Shown here: in pieces, positions 1 to 14,110 of the stretch
How positions within the stretch are numbered: position 1 is the stretch's first letter
Layout: every line of letters begins with the position of its first letter
Source: Lethocerus indicus
Taxonomy: Eukaryota; Arthropoda; Insecta; Hemiptera; Belostomatidae
Reading direction: 5' to 3'
NCBI GenBank assembly: GCA_019843655.1
Contig: JACDQD010000006.1
Location: 21,594,246-21,658,245 of the forward strand
DNA: 64,000 bases
Notes under the pieces: generated by a model
The model's database searches: none
What the model was told of the DNA's origin: nothing
The model's input: the letters and a program-made list of their open reading frames with translations, nothing else
Translations under genes and position numbers: made by a program

Positions 1-3000
1 GCAATGCCATTTAGTAAGAAAGGGGATTTCAAAATGTTGCGTATAAAAGAAGTGGTCGGTATTTATTTAATTGATAGTGCCTAGAGATAGTGGAAGAAGA
101 GAGAGTTTTAACCCTTACTGAGTCAACAATTAAGATTTTCACTTTAAGCAAATTGAAAGTAATTTTTGGAAATGAGTAGTTTAAAATAAATTAGGAACAA
201 CTCGAGACTGGTAGCCTTGGACACTCTCTGGGATATCTGAGTTTTCTTCCCTAATCACTTTTATCCGATTCAACATCTGTGCTAGACCCGTCAGGACTTT
301 AATTGTGCAGCTAGTAATACATATTCATAATGCTAGCTAAATTCTGAAAAGGTGTTTAAAAGTTTAGGCCCAATCAATTATTAATCTGTTACCCGTCCTA
401 AATTCCAGAATTGATAGGCTCCCTTGAACGTGCCGACAGTGGCTCGCTACCAATTAGATCAATTAGACAGATTTCCTTTCATTCCTAAGTAACTATTAAT
501 TTTTAATGATTCTACGACGCTACGAGTTCTCATAGTTAGATTGACGGACTCAAATCGGGTATTCTGGATTCTGCGCGTTTTACTCCTTTTCATTACATAT
601 TTTAATACCCCAGATATTTTGTTAGATATAGTTATTTTATGATATATTAGAGAACAATAGAAAGCATAAGAGAATATGCAATACGGCAGGCATATTTTTC
701 TCAGTCCTTATTTAGCATAACTTGCGGGATATGTACTTTTCTAAATATTCCCAATTCTCCGATATTTAATTATATCCAATTGCGTAACTTTCTTTTTAAT
801 TTTATAATATTTTACTGGTGAAAGTTTTATAGGTGAATCACGGGCGTCGACTCATTTTCTTAATCGACGAATTGTCCCTCGAGCCGGTCATCCAACTTCG
901 GCCTCAAAGATAGTTCTAATTACCCGGATAGTTGAGTCTTAATTTAGAGAAGTGCCCACTTTTAGAAGAGACCCCGATATTAGTTGTTAATCTGGACACG
1001 AGTTTTCTTTCGGTTTTAATCACGGTCTCAGTGTACGCGGTCTACCTTTCGGTAATGACTTCTTATGAACGGGTTGTACGGGGAATCATTTTATTAGTTA
1101 TTATTATCGTTTTTCCTTTTGGTTATCTAATGAGAAGTAGTAGAATTAATTTTTTTTGTAAGATTACTTTTAGAAAGTACCCTTCTGACCTGGAATCAAG
1201 TAGAAGCCCAAAACATTGTGAAAACATACTAAGCCGTGTAAAATACAGCATATTTGCGTTACGCAGGTTTAAAATATTGTTATTACCTGACTACTATTAT
1301 AACCTCTAACCAAATCAAAGAGCGGAAAATCACTAGAAGAAGAATTATTTGCTTGAAATCCCGTCCTCGGTATTTGTGATATTAAAACAAGTAGTTAAAA
1401 ATCCTCCACATTTTGATCCTTTTATTATTGTTAATTGTGTTGCATATAAAATGAACTATCTAATAAATAAATATGTGTTCCTTATAAATGTTCTACATCT
1501 CAATTTTCTCACCGTTGTACTGTCGTGTTTGGAACGCGTGGGGCGTGTCGTGCGAGTCGGCTTCAATAATCGCAATGATTTGGCCCGGACTGGGCGCCAC
1601 ATTAGCATCAAATTATAGCGCACTATTCCCTTTTTCAAACACCGCTAATCGCGGACACAACCGGCCGGACGACATAATGAACGTTCGGACACTTCCTGAC
1701 ACCAGGGAAATTCGAAAGAACGAGGGATTTTTTTTCTCGACTTTCTTTAAAAGCCTCAAAATTTATTTAAATTGGGCTGGCTATTTCCTCGCCAGATTTG
1801 GGCGTATCCTTAGCCGGTCCACCGCGTGAAGGCCGTTTTGTACTTGTTAAAAACTAGGACTACTAGTTTTAAATTTGAATAGTGTGTTAGCTAAGTTTTT
1901 GTAGTACGAACAACCCTAATGTGGTCTTTATGGTGGATACAAGTTAAAAATACGGTAATGAAATCCCATTTATGGTCTTGAAATATAATATCGATTCTAT
2001 ATGTTTGAATAGATTCAGTTCCAGTGGAATGAACCTGAAAACAGTAGAACCTGAAAGGAGACGAGTAGAATATGAAACCTAGATGTGAATATAAGTACTA
2101 ACCAAGTATCAAATTGTGAACATTGTGAACGTTAATATGTCGATGGCGAAACACAGCATTGGTACGTACGAATTTCCGAACGTATCTTGCAATTTTTATG
2201 GCATCTCGGTTAATCGCTGTCGGAGATCCTCGGAGGTCGGGTTTATTAGCGTCCCGCCACCGTTTGGATACGTACCAGATCAGATAGCGGACACTTGGGA
2301 TATATATTTTCTTTAATTATACACGTTTCTCGTCCATGTAATAATTTTTCTGCCACAGTGCTTTACGCTCAAACCTGTTATATAGTTAGATGGAGAAACT
2401 CTGACGAAAAAAACTGCGGCTCGTAAGGGAGTCCTTTTAACGATGATTAACTGCCCCGTTTTACATTTACATCGCGAAAAAAATACAATTCGCCTCTTTT
2501 GATACGCCGCGGCAGGAAAAAAAAGATCCAATTACGGTAGCTCTGGATTTTACACTGTGAAATGTGTATTAATGAACACTACCCGTCACAATTCTTCTTT
2601 AGGGCATAATTTAAAGGCGCGGCCCTGTGATCCAATAAATTTCTCTCTCTTCTTCAACTGGAACACATTGTAAGTCGGTTTTTACTTCATAATTAGAATT
2701 AGACAATGATTTGTGGTACAGAGATTAGGATCTGTGCCAACGGCGGTCATATCAGTGTACGAAATTTGTTGGCCCGCGTTGTTCTTCGGTTGTAATAGAC
2801 TTATTATTTTCATAAAGAATAATGTCCCTCAATGTCTTCCAAGCTTCTGTTCATGATATTAAAAAGAATAATGTACATAATATAAGTTATATCTCATCTC
2901 ATTTATCAAATAACCCGTTATATTTATCATTGTAATTTGTAATAAATAATAATAATAATGGAATATTGCTTATCATTCCTGTGCAGCAGGTCAATATTTT

Positions 3001-5815
3001 ACATACTATCTGAGTATAATAAAGCTACTGTTTATTCAGTTGAAATTCGTAATTGAGGAAATTTCAGTTCACCACCAGAGAATACAGCTTCCAGGTCGCA
3101 TCATTAAAATCTACGGTTGATGACTTTTAGATTTCCCTTCAATTACTCAGCAGCCGTAACATACTTTCATTAGGTATCTCGCCACTAGTGTTGAGGTCAG
3201 CTGCTTCCAAGCTATGAATTTAAAGAATTTGGTTTCTTGTTACATAGTAATTAATAAATTAGGTATACTATTTGTAATTAGGTTAACAGTAATTTTCAGA
3301 TCGTTGTCGGAACAAACCCCTTTTTCCTTGATCTTGTGGATTATTACGGGTCGCATTAAAGGGATGATGATTAAACCCCCTCACCAAACTTTACACAAGA
3401 ACAAGAGCATTTTATTACGCTTATCACTGGGAATAAATAAAAACAGGTATTATACTTCTCTGACCTGTTGGCTCCGGGGCTGTTATATTCTCTTTATTAT
3501 CGCTTGAATCAATAATAAATACTTTATACCCTTCCTCAAGCGTTCATGATATCAAGGCCCGAAATAATCCCGCCGACGGACAGTATCAGAGAGTTTGTGT
3601 GTGAGTTGTGTGCGGGGGTGAAGATGGTAGATTATCAAGGAAGGATTTATGGTCAAGATTATCTTACCCGAGAAATCCGTCTACCCTAGTCTTCGGGGGC
3701 GGCGAACGGGTCTGGAGAAGATTATGTAGGGTCCTTAATCGGGCCCGGCCGGGGTATTTCTTGTCCTGCATTTTATAGGATTTCACACGACATGAACTGA
3801 AACACTTTGCTTCAATCAATGATTCTCGGTACTTCTTTATTCAATACCGACGTGGGGAATTTCTCTGATTGATGTACAGTATCAAACGTCCTCCTTTAAT
3901 AGACGGCCCGTTATAGCAAATAAGTTTCATTGCTTAAAAAAAAGAGAGCAAATTAAAAAAACGACATCTCGCCTAATAAAAGTATGTTGGGTTATAATTT
4001 CTCGCGCGAACGCCCATTTATTTTCCCGTTTCAGCTGAAGCGAGTTTCCGAAGAAGGTTACTTTCTCCTTTTGGGCGAGCGACTGTTTCATGTAGACCGC
4101 TCCTTTTTTCCTCCATTTTTTCCCAGTAGCCGTCCGCCCCCGGATCTCGAATGCGCTCTCCAGTGCTATCGATTTACACATTTAAATTAAATCGCTCCAG
4201 GTTCTAATTTGTTATTGAAGCTATAAATTCAAATTCTAACTGTCCAGAAGTATCTGTGGTACCACATTTTCTAGACTAATTAAAAGGAACTTTTAAAATC
4301 AGTGAGGATTAAAATTCCGGTTAGGACGCTATTATTAGGCTTATATAAATTTTTCCGTGAACACAGAAATAAGGGACAAACCAATTTGCTTTTATTGTGG
4401 AGTAGACTTATTTACATAAGATATACATAAGAAATTAAACATTCTTTGTATTTAACTTAATTTATTTTATGATTTTAGTTGTTGTGGAGGGACTAGTGAT
4501 ATTTTCTGATTAATCAGCCTGCAACAGAGATAGGGGTTAGGGGAGTCAGCGGAAAGTGTGATGATCAGTTATTTCGATTTTCTATATAAAGACATTGTTT
4601 TATAAACATTCTCCTTTTCTTAACCCCAAACCGACAAAAGCACAAGCTTTGAAGGAGGTTATTTTGTCTTATTAATATTAATTTATTTAAATACTGTTAT
4701 GAGATTACAAAACAAAGCAGGACAAACACCGGCGTTTCGAAGTTCAACTTGAGAGGGACTCACAAACTGTCAGCGTCCAGTTAGAGTAGTTGATAATTAA
4801 CAAAGTTGTCTTCGAGAGGATTGTTATGGGCGGGTATGGGAGGTGGGGGATGAAGCTTGTCCCATTTGTTGTTGAACAACGGGCTGTGGCCGTTGTTTCT
4901 GACCGCGCGCCGGCAATATTTTATCGGACGGTGACAAACGCGTCCTGGGAAATTTTGCGTTGTTCGGACGGTGAAAATTAGCGTGCCAACTGTGGGGGGG
5001 GGGTCGGTTTTATGCCCCCGAGATAACCTAACTAAACTCTGGGGAAAACAGATGCCGAACTAGGCTTCGGTGTCGGTATTGAACCGTTCACCGGTAGGTA
5101 TAACTACAGAAATATAACTACTCCTGTTTTTAGGGAAGGTGACCTGAGCTGACGGTTGACAAAACACGAAATCTGTATTTTAAATTGTAAAAAAAAATCA
5201 GGGGAATTGGAAGTAAATTTATCGCTTACCTTTCCTGCGCAATATCGGAAACGACTAAATAAAATAAGTTGTCAATTTATCTAAATGAAATGATGTTTTA
5301 TTGTAACCATTAACAATTTCATTAAGTGCTCTTTATATCTTTATCTTTGATTGTTTCTGACGAAAACCGGGAGAATAAGGTAGGAGCCTAAGAGCAAATA
5401 TTAACCGTGCCAAAAAAACAATACTTTCGAAACTTTCTAGCACACCACAAGTGTAATTATGACCCTTCCAGATTTCTTCATTTGACTCGATGAGGCCTCC
5501 CGATATGTCGGATTATTACTGCTGTGGGCCAATTTGTGTATTAATTCAACTGACACTAATGTAACTCGATAGCTGATATCCATTTGGACCATCCAGACAT
5601 GGTCATCAAAATTATGGTATACCTATTATGTTACCAATTAATTGCTAATAGAAAGGAAATTGTCACTGAATCAGCGATATTGGGATAAAGTTTCAAAAAC
5701 ATCACATTGTTTACAAGTTTGGAGATAACCGAAAGTTGTCAGGAAGTCGCAGTGGATAGACTTTGGTTTTAAAGACGGATTATGATTAATAAATCGATTC
5801 ACTGAAATAATCCGG
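1..5815. other. AT-rich non-coding stretch
   Basis: No coding region is supported here. Open frames are short (the longest is about 125 codons, near 932-1309), change frame without splice support, and encode low-complexity hydrophobic strings typical of translated AT-rich DNA. The visible content is simple sequence: a short AAT-type run near 2940-2959 and a run of ten G at 4994-5003. Nothing looks like a tRNA, rRNA or transposon end. It may be intron or intergenic DNA. Confidence 0.6.
4994..5003 (+). repeat. G10 homopolymer
   Basis: Ten consecutive G on the + strand in an otherwise AT-rich neighbourhood. It is a simple homopolymer tract, prone to length change and sequencing error. No gene is attached to it. 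Confidence 0.9.
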
Positions 5816-5870
5816 ATCTGTCGCTCGTCATCTCGACTCAGTCCTGCGCTCTCGTTCCCGAAGGATTAAA

Positions 5871-5884
5871 GCGATTCGAATCGC
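5871..5884. repeat. 14-bp perfect palindrome
   Basis: GCGATTC is followed directly by its reverse complement GAATCGC, giving a perfect 14-base palindrome at the edge of the GC-rich island. A symmetric protein-binding site is possible, but nothing nearby identifies a binder. Confidence 0.6.
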
Positions 5885-6754
5885 ATTACTGCGAGATTAT
5901 GCTCAGTTTACCGATTCGTCGGTATAACGGGACCGGACAGAAATAGATTGACCGCTAATAACCGGCAATTATCGGGAGGGCCGATGTCAGAGTGGGTGAG
6001 TCTGTGGGGCCCGGGCGGCCACTACACACGGCGGCCGGCCGGACTCCTGGGCGTGCCCCCGAATATTTTCACTAGGAAATGGAGCACTTCCTCTTCCACG
6101 AGAATAATTGACTTGATCGCCGCTAATGCCCAATAAATTTGAATGCCGGCGGTGAACTACGGCTTATTAAATAACCGGCGGGCCGGAAGGGCGTGGTGAT
6201 TAGCGTTTAATGAAGATTGTTCCGTTCGGGCCATTGTCTTCGTCGACCGGGAACACACGATTGGCCTGCATAAATGGATTCTTCCCTATTGGAGTTATTC
6301 CCGAATTGAATTTTGGACGCATTCGCGCAGCGTTTGGGCTAGGTATTCAAAAGTCTAACTAGATATCGATATTCTAATTAAAATAAAACCGAGTCTGTCT
6401 GCTGACATTATATCATTGTTACTCCTTAATAACTTCAGTTATGATTTAGGTACCTTGCTGACGGAGGAGACTCATGAATAATCAGGATGATAAAGACTAA
6501 CAAAGTCCCGTTTGGTGGACTAAATAAACGTGTGTAAATTACCTCATTAAAAATTTCGCTTCTCCCAGGCCCAAATCCGTCGTCAATCCGCTGTCAGGTT
6601 TCGGAAAGTGTCCCGCAACTCGTGGGGGGGGTGCGACTTAATAGAAACCCGACTTTGAAATAATCCCTCGGGATCCGGCCAGGATTGGGCTTCGGCTCGC
6701 GTGTGGTCCCAGTTCTTAATGAGGAACAACTTGCGAGCGGCGCCTATCATTTGT

Positions 6755-6776
6755 GGGGCGGGGGGTAGGGACGGGG
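6755..6776 (+). other. G-quadruplex-type motif
   Basis: Four G-runs of 4, 6, 3 and 4 bases are separated by spacers of 1, 2 and 2 bases (C, TA, AC) on the + strand. This meets the usual intramolecular G-quadruplex pattern of four runs of at least three G with short loops. It sits inside a GC-rich island. Folding in the cell is inference. Confidence 0.75.
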
Positions 6777-6910
6777 CGCCTAATATCAGGGTTAATGCCG
6801 GGAGTTCGGGACCGCTACAATTACCGCCCAGTCCGACTCCGAATATACACGAACTCACCCTGTTGATTACGGTACACGTACTGACCCTCTCAAACGCATG
6901 AACCGTCCGA

Positions 6911-9900
6911 AGCGATGCGAGGCCGTATAGATTTACCATAATGTGTTTTATAAATTGACGATCCAACCGAGAGACGAAAGATCGTATCAGGTCCATGTCT
7001 GTCTTCAGTATTTTGTGACCATTCAGTTTCTTATAGATTTAATATTTGTCTAATTGTAATTTGTAACTAAATTTCAGAGGAATAACAGAGATTACGACAT
7101 GAATATACCCGCGTTCTATATTCTAATACCAAGTTCTATTTTGTGTCATAAACTAGAGTTATATTCAGGTGTCTGTACATATGACGAATTAATGTTAGGT
7201 CGGAGTCATTTTTAATTATCCCTGACTACATTATTATAGAATATGGTCTTACAGTGTAGTAGAAATAATATTATTGTATATAGACTTGCTATAAGATTAT
7301 ATTAGAAAAAGATGAATCCTTACTGTGTTGTCCAAAAATACAATAGATCACAAATATCAGGAAGTAATAATAAATGAATTGAGCTTAGGCCTATTAAGAC
7401 TTTTACTGGCTAAAAAATGGTTGAAGAGGGGCTAGGATATAAATATTAAACGATAGTCGTAGAAATATGTCACTTCAGAGAGCCGCGTATTCGTGTTTCC
7501 CATAGGGAATCATCCTTGCCCGGCGACCGCGTCTAGTTTTAAATTCATGGAGTGCTCGGACCGTAAAATTAAACGCGTTATTCGGTTCCATTATAATCGG
7601 ACAGTCCGGCCTTCCTTCATACAAATATTACCAGTCGATGGGCTGTATTTTTTCGGCTTACCAAAGGTCATCATCCCCCTCTCGTATCCATTGTGGGTGA
7701 GAAAGAGGCAGAGGAGGGATAGTCCGGATAGCGGAACCCATCAAGGGTGTAATTTGTTTGGGTTCCACCGGGGGCCACTTCCATTCATACATCCACAATA
7801 CATCCTTGTCTTTCACAGCGGTCATTACTCGTTTCATCGTTTCTGTACCCCTTATCGCTTTGCTCCATCTTGATTGCTCTTCGATGTGTTGATTACAAAC
7901 GGACGTATACACGGTTGGCTCTTGAACCCGAACCTTTTAATATTGATGAAAGCAAAGAAATACAACATTTTGTTAATTTTGTCTCCACACAATAATGTAC
8001 TAATGTTCTAATTTTGTTCAGTACTTTTAATGATATTTTTAACTAAACAGATTAGTGCACTAAGAATTGTTACTACAATCAAACGTAATATTTTTTACCC
8101 AAAGGTACAGTAAGTTAAGGTACAAGTAATAATTTCACGATAATAGCCCCTTTATTATATTTTCGATAGCATTATTAGATTTAATTATTACTGTTAGTGA
8201 AGTAAATTATAAAAATGAGTTAATTATTGGCGAAATATTTATGTAGGGAATCAGTTATTATATTATTTATTATAAATATGAGCTTTGTTTTATCTGCTTC
8301 AATCTGGACGTCTGGGAAGTTGTTTAAATTAAACAGGGACTTAGACAGCGGGCTTAACCTTGGTTCGGGGTGGCGGGTCGTCCTTTACCTGTGAGGGGGG
8401 GAAGAGGGGGCCATAGGCTTCAGCAAGACAGGTAGCTCAAGAAGCAATTATATGAGCCAACTCCAAGAAGGGGGGGAATTGGCGTCCGTCATCTAAATAG
8501 AGTTGTAAATCAAACCGGATTTATCCTCCCCCTAAGACTCCTTCTGCCTGAGGATTACTTCATTCCGAGTTTCTTGCCTGCTATTCTAAAGACTCAAATT
8601 TGCATAATACGGTTAACAGCAAAGCGTTTGTAACATGAAGGTAAACGCGCTCAGGACTATTAATTGTCGAGTTCGAAATCGCTGGTTTATATTCAAATCC
8701 TGGGCGACGTTAATTGAATTTTGACGAAAAATATTACTTTATGAATCATCAAACCGAGGTTACAAAAACTTGTTTTTATACTGGCATTATCGTGGGACAT
8801 GGTCCAGTACCATTACTGTAATTTAACAAAACATCTTCTTAGGTTTCGTCTTGTTCCTTAATACGTTTTTAGTGGAATTCCACCGCAGGAAATTTGTCAA
8901 GTGCACCTTTCTTATAAGTACTTATAATTTGTAACTTCTGAAAAATTTTTATTAAGAGAATGGCAGCCCCAAGGACAGGCTCTAAGGTACTCAGGCTCTA
9001 GGTGCAATTTAGTGGATTAACAAAGTTCCAGGATTAAATCTGAAAATTATTCCGAAATCGGGCGAGCCGCCCTGGGGGCCGTAAAACTAGATGACTCTTG
9101 TCATCTAGTTCCTCCGTTAACTGTATAGCTAAACTTCGGCTACTGGCAAGGGCTTAGCCGCCCTGTAGTTACTGAATGCCATACAAGGCTATCAAATGCA
9201 TATCTTTACAATTAATGCATTAGGGTTTTCCTTGCTCGAGGAATTTTGAAGGTTTCATATTATTAATACAACTAACAACTTCAAGTAGTTAAGGTTGAAA
9301 ATGCCAAAATTTACCCATAAATTTATATTTTCTCTATTTATTAATCTAATAGGGTGAGAGTGATTAGACAGACCATGGCGATTTTATGAAAAATATACTG
9401 ATTGCAGTGTAAAACGTGTAATTTTCTGTTTGGCTCGGCGTTACAGCATTAAAACACTGTAAAGGACCCCTTATACATTTTTTATCGGCGCATAATTGGG
9501 CTTGAAATTAGCCCGGGGACTTGCGCCATGGTTCATGAGAGCAATTAGTACTTTTCGAATTGGGGACTCGCGTTTCGTTGTTGGTGGTAGTGGAGGGAGG
9601 GGGGATTGGTGGCGTTATTAGGGATGACCCTCTGTCCCTCCTCCCTCTTAAATACTATTGATGAGCGCGGGCCCCCTCACTCACTGGCTCGAGCTTGAAA
9701 ATTGGTCATAACTAATTTACGATTGTTTACAGTGGGCTAATTACTGGGGATAGCTGACCGGCTGCCACGATGCTCTCATCAGAGCTAAATGAGCCCTATA
9801 TTAATATCCCCCGACCCAAATGTCATTAAAAAGTCAACCGTCTCCCTTAAACCCTGTTTGCCGAATCTACAGTTTGGAGAACAAATTATATACAATACAA

Positions 9901-12900
9901 ATGTTTACACAGCCCCCCTTCCATATATATGTATGGTTAACATTTGCAATTGAATCAATTTCGGTCCACCACCAGGATACTAACTCGCAACAGCGTGTAT
10001 AGGCCACTCAGCTTTAGACAATAAGCAGAGCTTGTAAATAGAAAAAACAATTTCGTTGAAATATTGTAGTCACAATATACAAATTGGGTTAATATATGTA
10101 CACCAGGAAAAACGGATAGAATTGGTTTAATAATTATTTTTAAGTAATATTGGGTATCGAATATATTTATCTCTTTGACGTTTTATAAATTGATCGCGAT
10201 GTCTTGTATAGAAAGTCGATTATGTCGAGTTAGAATTCGAGACCCCGTGGAATCCAATTCAGGCTGACAGCGAACCTCTAGGTGAATAAATTACTATTTC
10301 GTTAATCGAGTTTAGCAACTTGATACTCTTAAATGCCCATTATTTAGTGCGTGCCTTAGCATAAAGGGGTTTTAATGAACCTGGCAATTAGCCGGGAGGT
10401 GAGGCCGGCATCGTTCAACAGGGTTAACGCACCTGTCTTTGCGCCCCGTTTAACTAGACCGTTTAACGTGTCCATTCCTCGTATAAATGGCCGTACGATT
10501 ATTCGCATTATTTGTAACAACAAATAAAAGACCGGCCCTAAGATACAGACCCCGATAGCGGGCGGAGGCAACCTACATTCCACCGATATTATGTTAATAA
10601 CGAATTTAAATTCATGAAAACCAAGACGTTGGATTCGACTGTTTCATATCTCTGTTTCCATAACAAATATACATATATTATACGAACGATTTATCAACCC
10701 CGTGACCTACATAGCTCGCATTGCTCTATCAAATTTCAGATTGTAATTTATATCAAAATTGAACAGATCACTGCCCATTTTAGAGTGATAATGTTTTTTT
10801 TTCATGGGATTCATAAGTTTACGCTTGATTAAACAATTCGAAAGGGAATTTTCATAAAATTCATAATCAATCATACTTGTGCTTTGTTCACTTTTTTCAT
10901 AAATTTTATGGACAAAAAAAAGGCAACAATTCTAATTCTAATTTTCTTACCATGAACTGACGATTTCACTGACCTGTTGGTTGATTGCCTGTGTATTCGC
11001 CTATTTTATTCAACTTTTGATAATTTCATAAAACCTGTTCAGAGACATATTTAAGGTTCCGTGTCGCACTACTGAGAAATTGTCAAGTTCGATCAGGTAT
11101 TTCGCAGTTATAGAAACCTAAATTGTGTGTTGTCCAAGGCCTGGGGTTCGTGATCGGAATAGCGGGTGAGGTGACGATTCCTCGCGTATACGTCCAGGAA
11201 TGTACACAATAAAGAAATACCTGGAAAGGTTTCAAGCTGTCTGGCGAAGGTGGATGTATATTACAATCCCCGTTCCGTCGTTACAAGATCTTGCCCTTCA
11301 ACTGTACATAATGTTATATCTACGATGTCTCTCCAAACGGGTCTTAAAAAGTAATCTGAATTTATCTAATAAATTGAGACCCTTTTTGTTGGCTAAGGCA
11401 CTTAATATCAAATGTCTTTGTTATGACGTTACTTCTATTAAATTAAAACTGCAGCTGTTATTTTTATTGCACTATTCGATGTCGAATTTTATAGCCAGTT
11501 AAAACTCAGCATTTAATTAAGAATTAAAAAGTTTAACTACTAAAAAGTTTAAGCTAAAAAGTTTATTCCTTAAAATTTCAAGATACTTATTATTATCATT
11601 AGTATTATTTTTAATTAAATTGCTTCTAGTATTCGTTTTCTTGTACAGCAATATTGTACACCTAATATGTAACATGTGGTCTCGTCTTCTAATATTATCA
11701 ATTACATCACTTGTCATTCGACTGTTCAATGGAGAATTAAAAGCGGTTGAAATTTACATTGAAATTACATTAAATTGAAAAGTCAGAGGTGAGATGTTTT
11801 CTGTGAACGTGTCAAATAAATCGGTGTTAGTGTTCCTGGAAATCGACTCAAATGTCGGGCGACGCCTCTTCGTTGAGCTGATAAGCCCGAACACGACAGA
11901 TCACTTAAACCAGAAGCATCCCCTCTCCGCTTCAGATCCGACGCCATTACCTTAATGTAATTTAAGAATAAAATAAAACAACGATTCAGAGTCTCGAATC
12001 CGGACCTTAAGGCCGGTCTGTTTTGATGTGTGTTGTGTAATTGAACCGATTTCCGGTTCCGGCGGTGTCAGATCTGTCCCGTTTGGTTGATCACGGTTTT
12101 CGGACTTTCGAAGGCGTTCTGTTGGCGCGTGGGTCGACGCCGGACCGCGTCCGAGATTAGGCGTTAGAAATCTCCGTTAGAAAAAACACTGGGCGTGTTT
12201 TAACCTATTAATCTAAACCCACTACTTATCGTTGTGTGCGCCTCCGTTAAACTCACGACGCATCCAGTGATGGACCTTTAACTGTTGCCTTCACGGCCGC
12301 TTTCAAACTTCAAAGAATGCATACTCCAGATGCTTTTATATATTTTATATATTGTCTTCTTTGTGATGCAGAGATGTCTTGATATCAACAGTCGAACAAG
12401 TTTTCGTCTCCTCTTCCTTAATCTTTGGCCTTTTGCCAGACCGATTTGGCCTTCCGATCCATTATCTGTAGCTGTAGCGTTCCGTTAGAACAGTGTATGA
12501 CAGTGCTGACATTATATTCTACATCGAAACTGCGTTAATAATGTGTATACTTACTTATTATTAACGTAAATCATTCCCAATTAAAATATCCAGTTATACT
12601 TTGCTAAAAAATGCTGTCTAAATGTAAACGTGGTTTTCACTTAAAAAAAAAATGGTGAAAAATGCTTTTATTTATATAAATTCGGGTCATGAATACTACT
12701 TTCAAATTAGTTGAATTTTATATATTCCTTATGAACGTGAGTCGTATCCGTGAAGCCACAGGGCATTAAATGAATACTAATGCAGTAAAATATTTGTTCT
12801 GACTATTAGTCAAATTAAACATTCCTTGCACCAACTCTTGTCATTGCCGATTCGCCATACTCCTTAATAGAATAATTAATTGCGCCTCGATTGTAATCTA

Positions 12901-13640
12901 TGTAAATTTAATTCTTTCGAGTCTCAGGCCAGTAGTTGGTTTAATGAAAGGGTAAACTTCGGTTGTGTTGTAGCGCAGAGTTGTCACGCGTTACGGAGAT
13001 AAGGCGGAATAATTGCGGCTCTCAAAATTAAAGTCCGCCGTTAATATCCGCCTATTAAATGCAAATCTGATAATCCGAAATCTCCCACGCGTTATATCTC
13101 GCAACTGTCCAGAAAAAATGAACTAGTCTTCAACTTCTATGATTTTAATGTGAGTTCTCTTCTCAACGGGGACTAATTTATGCCTATTTCTCTAACTATT
13201 TGTCAAATATAAATAATTTGACAACAATATTTGAGCAACAGATTCAATTATATAGTAAAATGAGTAAAGGTATCTACGAAATGCTTGCCAGCCTAGAATT
13301 TTAAGGTCTATTTAAATATTCTTTAAAGTTGTTTCTTAATTCTGATTTTCAATTTATTACTAAGCATTTTCCAAAGTGTAATGTTTATATCTAACTGATT
13401 TTCCCTCGTCCAGATTGAGACGTACCTGATCCTCTGAGAAGAGCTCAGGTTTCTACAGTTTATATACCTCGTTAGGGAACCGGTCACACAAAATTCCTAA
13501 CAGCTTACACGCACACTAAATTTTAAAATCAGTTTCGAAGTTGTCGCTTTGGCAAACTGTAACTCGGTCCACTAAAACTCATTAATTGAATACCGTATTT
13601 ACGAGCGTCCAGAGTTTGTCGCCTCTCAATTTTATACTTC
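6911..13640. other. AT-rich non-coding stretch with one strong hairpin
   Basis: No supported gene. Open frames (for example 7493-7873 at 126 codons, 11200-11502 at 100 codons) have no recognisable domain, no conserved-looking composition and overlap frames on the other strand. GC-rich spots near 8340-8480 and 9060-9170 hold G-runs and the hairpin listed separately. The purine/pyrimidine pair near 9591-9655 (GGAGGGAGG and CCTCCTCCCTC) is an imperfect inverted repeat. The remainder is plain AT-rich sequence. Confidence 0.55.
9085..9110. repeat. Perfect 11-bp hairpin, 4-nt loop
   Basis: AACTAGATGAC (9085-9095) is separated by TCTT from its exact reverse complement GTCATCTAGTT (9100-9110). The hairpin lies between two related short blocks, 9060-9074 and 9150-9165, both beginning GGGC and ending GCCGCCCTG, so the unit looks structured. 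No coding region touches it. Possible roles are a foldback element remnant, a cruciform or a structured RNA; none can be chosen from sequence. Confidence 0.8.
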
Positions 13641-14110
13641 TATTATCTCTCTGGGCGCGGCGAGGATTGTAAATTTCCGGCTCTCCAATTTGCCCGGGGA
13701 AAGCGGCACGGGAATTTATTGAGTCATCCCATCTTTTAGCGCCAGTTTGTATACGGAACCTGTTTAATTATCGCGTTGCCGCCGCCGAGAAATCCGATCA
13801 TTCGACGGCGAATATTTTTTCCGATCCGCCGGAAGAAATGCAAGCGGGATGAAAGGGGGCCGCTTTTCTTTTTTATTTTGTTCCCCTTAAAGCGGTTTAA
13901 TTTTTAATAGCCTTCCGTTAATGATCCGCTTCTCAATTACAAGCCTCCATAAATTCGTGCGGTCTCGTGTTCGGTGGTTGTAGCTCGGCCTAATGACGGG
14001 CCGGGCCGGCCGTTCTACCCCGGCCTTGGCTACCGACCAAAACGCGGCCACGTTTACGACCCCGCTCCACTCACCGGCCGGAATCCTTCGATATCGGTTT
14101 ATTGAATTGA
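13641..14110. other. GC/CpG-rich island
   Basis: A CG- and CCGG-dense block in an AT-rich background. Open frames of 113 codons (minus, 13887-14228) and 82 codons (plus, 13993-14241) overlap each other on opposite strands and carry no known motif, so they are best read as chance. Function is unknown. Confidence 0.5.

Larger units (their letters stand above)
5816..6910. other. GC/CpG-rich island pair
   Basis: Two GC-rich blocks (about 5820-6330 and 6555-6900) are separated by about 220 AT-rich bases. The line 6001-6060 is 48 of 60 G or C by count, against a background that is clearly AT-rich. CCGG, GGCC and CG words are dense. Open frames occur on both strands over 6583-6996 and 6701-6901, which fits low stop density in GC-rich DNA rather than a real exon. 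The protein strings match no family I know. It could be a CpG-rich regulatory island or a conserved non-coding block; the sequence alone does not decide. Confidence 0.55.

Noticed and set aside
6583..6996. Longest uninterrupted frame (137 codons, minus)
   Set aside because: It overlaps a plus-strand frame in a GC-rich island, shows no domain, and its length is within reach of chance for low stop density.
7493..7873. 126-codon plus frame
   Set aside because: Overlapped by an 84-codon minus frame; the composition is that of translated non-coding DNA.
9591..9655. Purine/pyrimidine inverted repeat as a terminator or quadruplex
   Set aside because: Pairing has mismatches and there are too few separated G-runs for a clean quadruplex.
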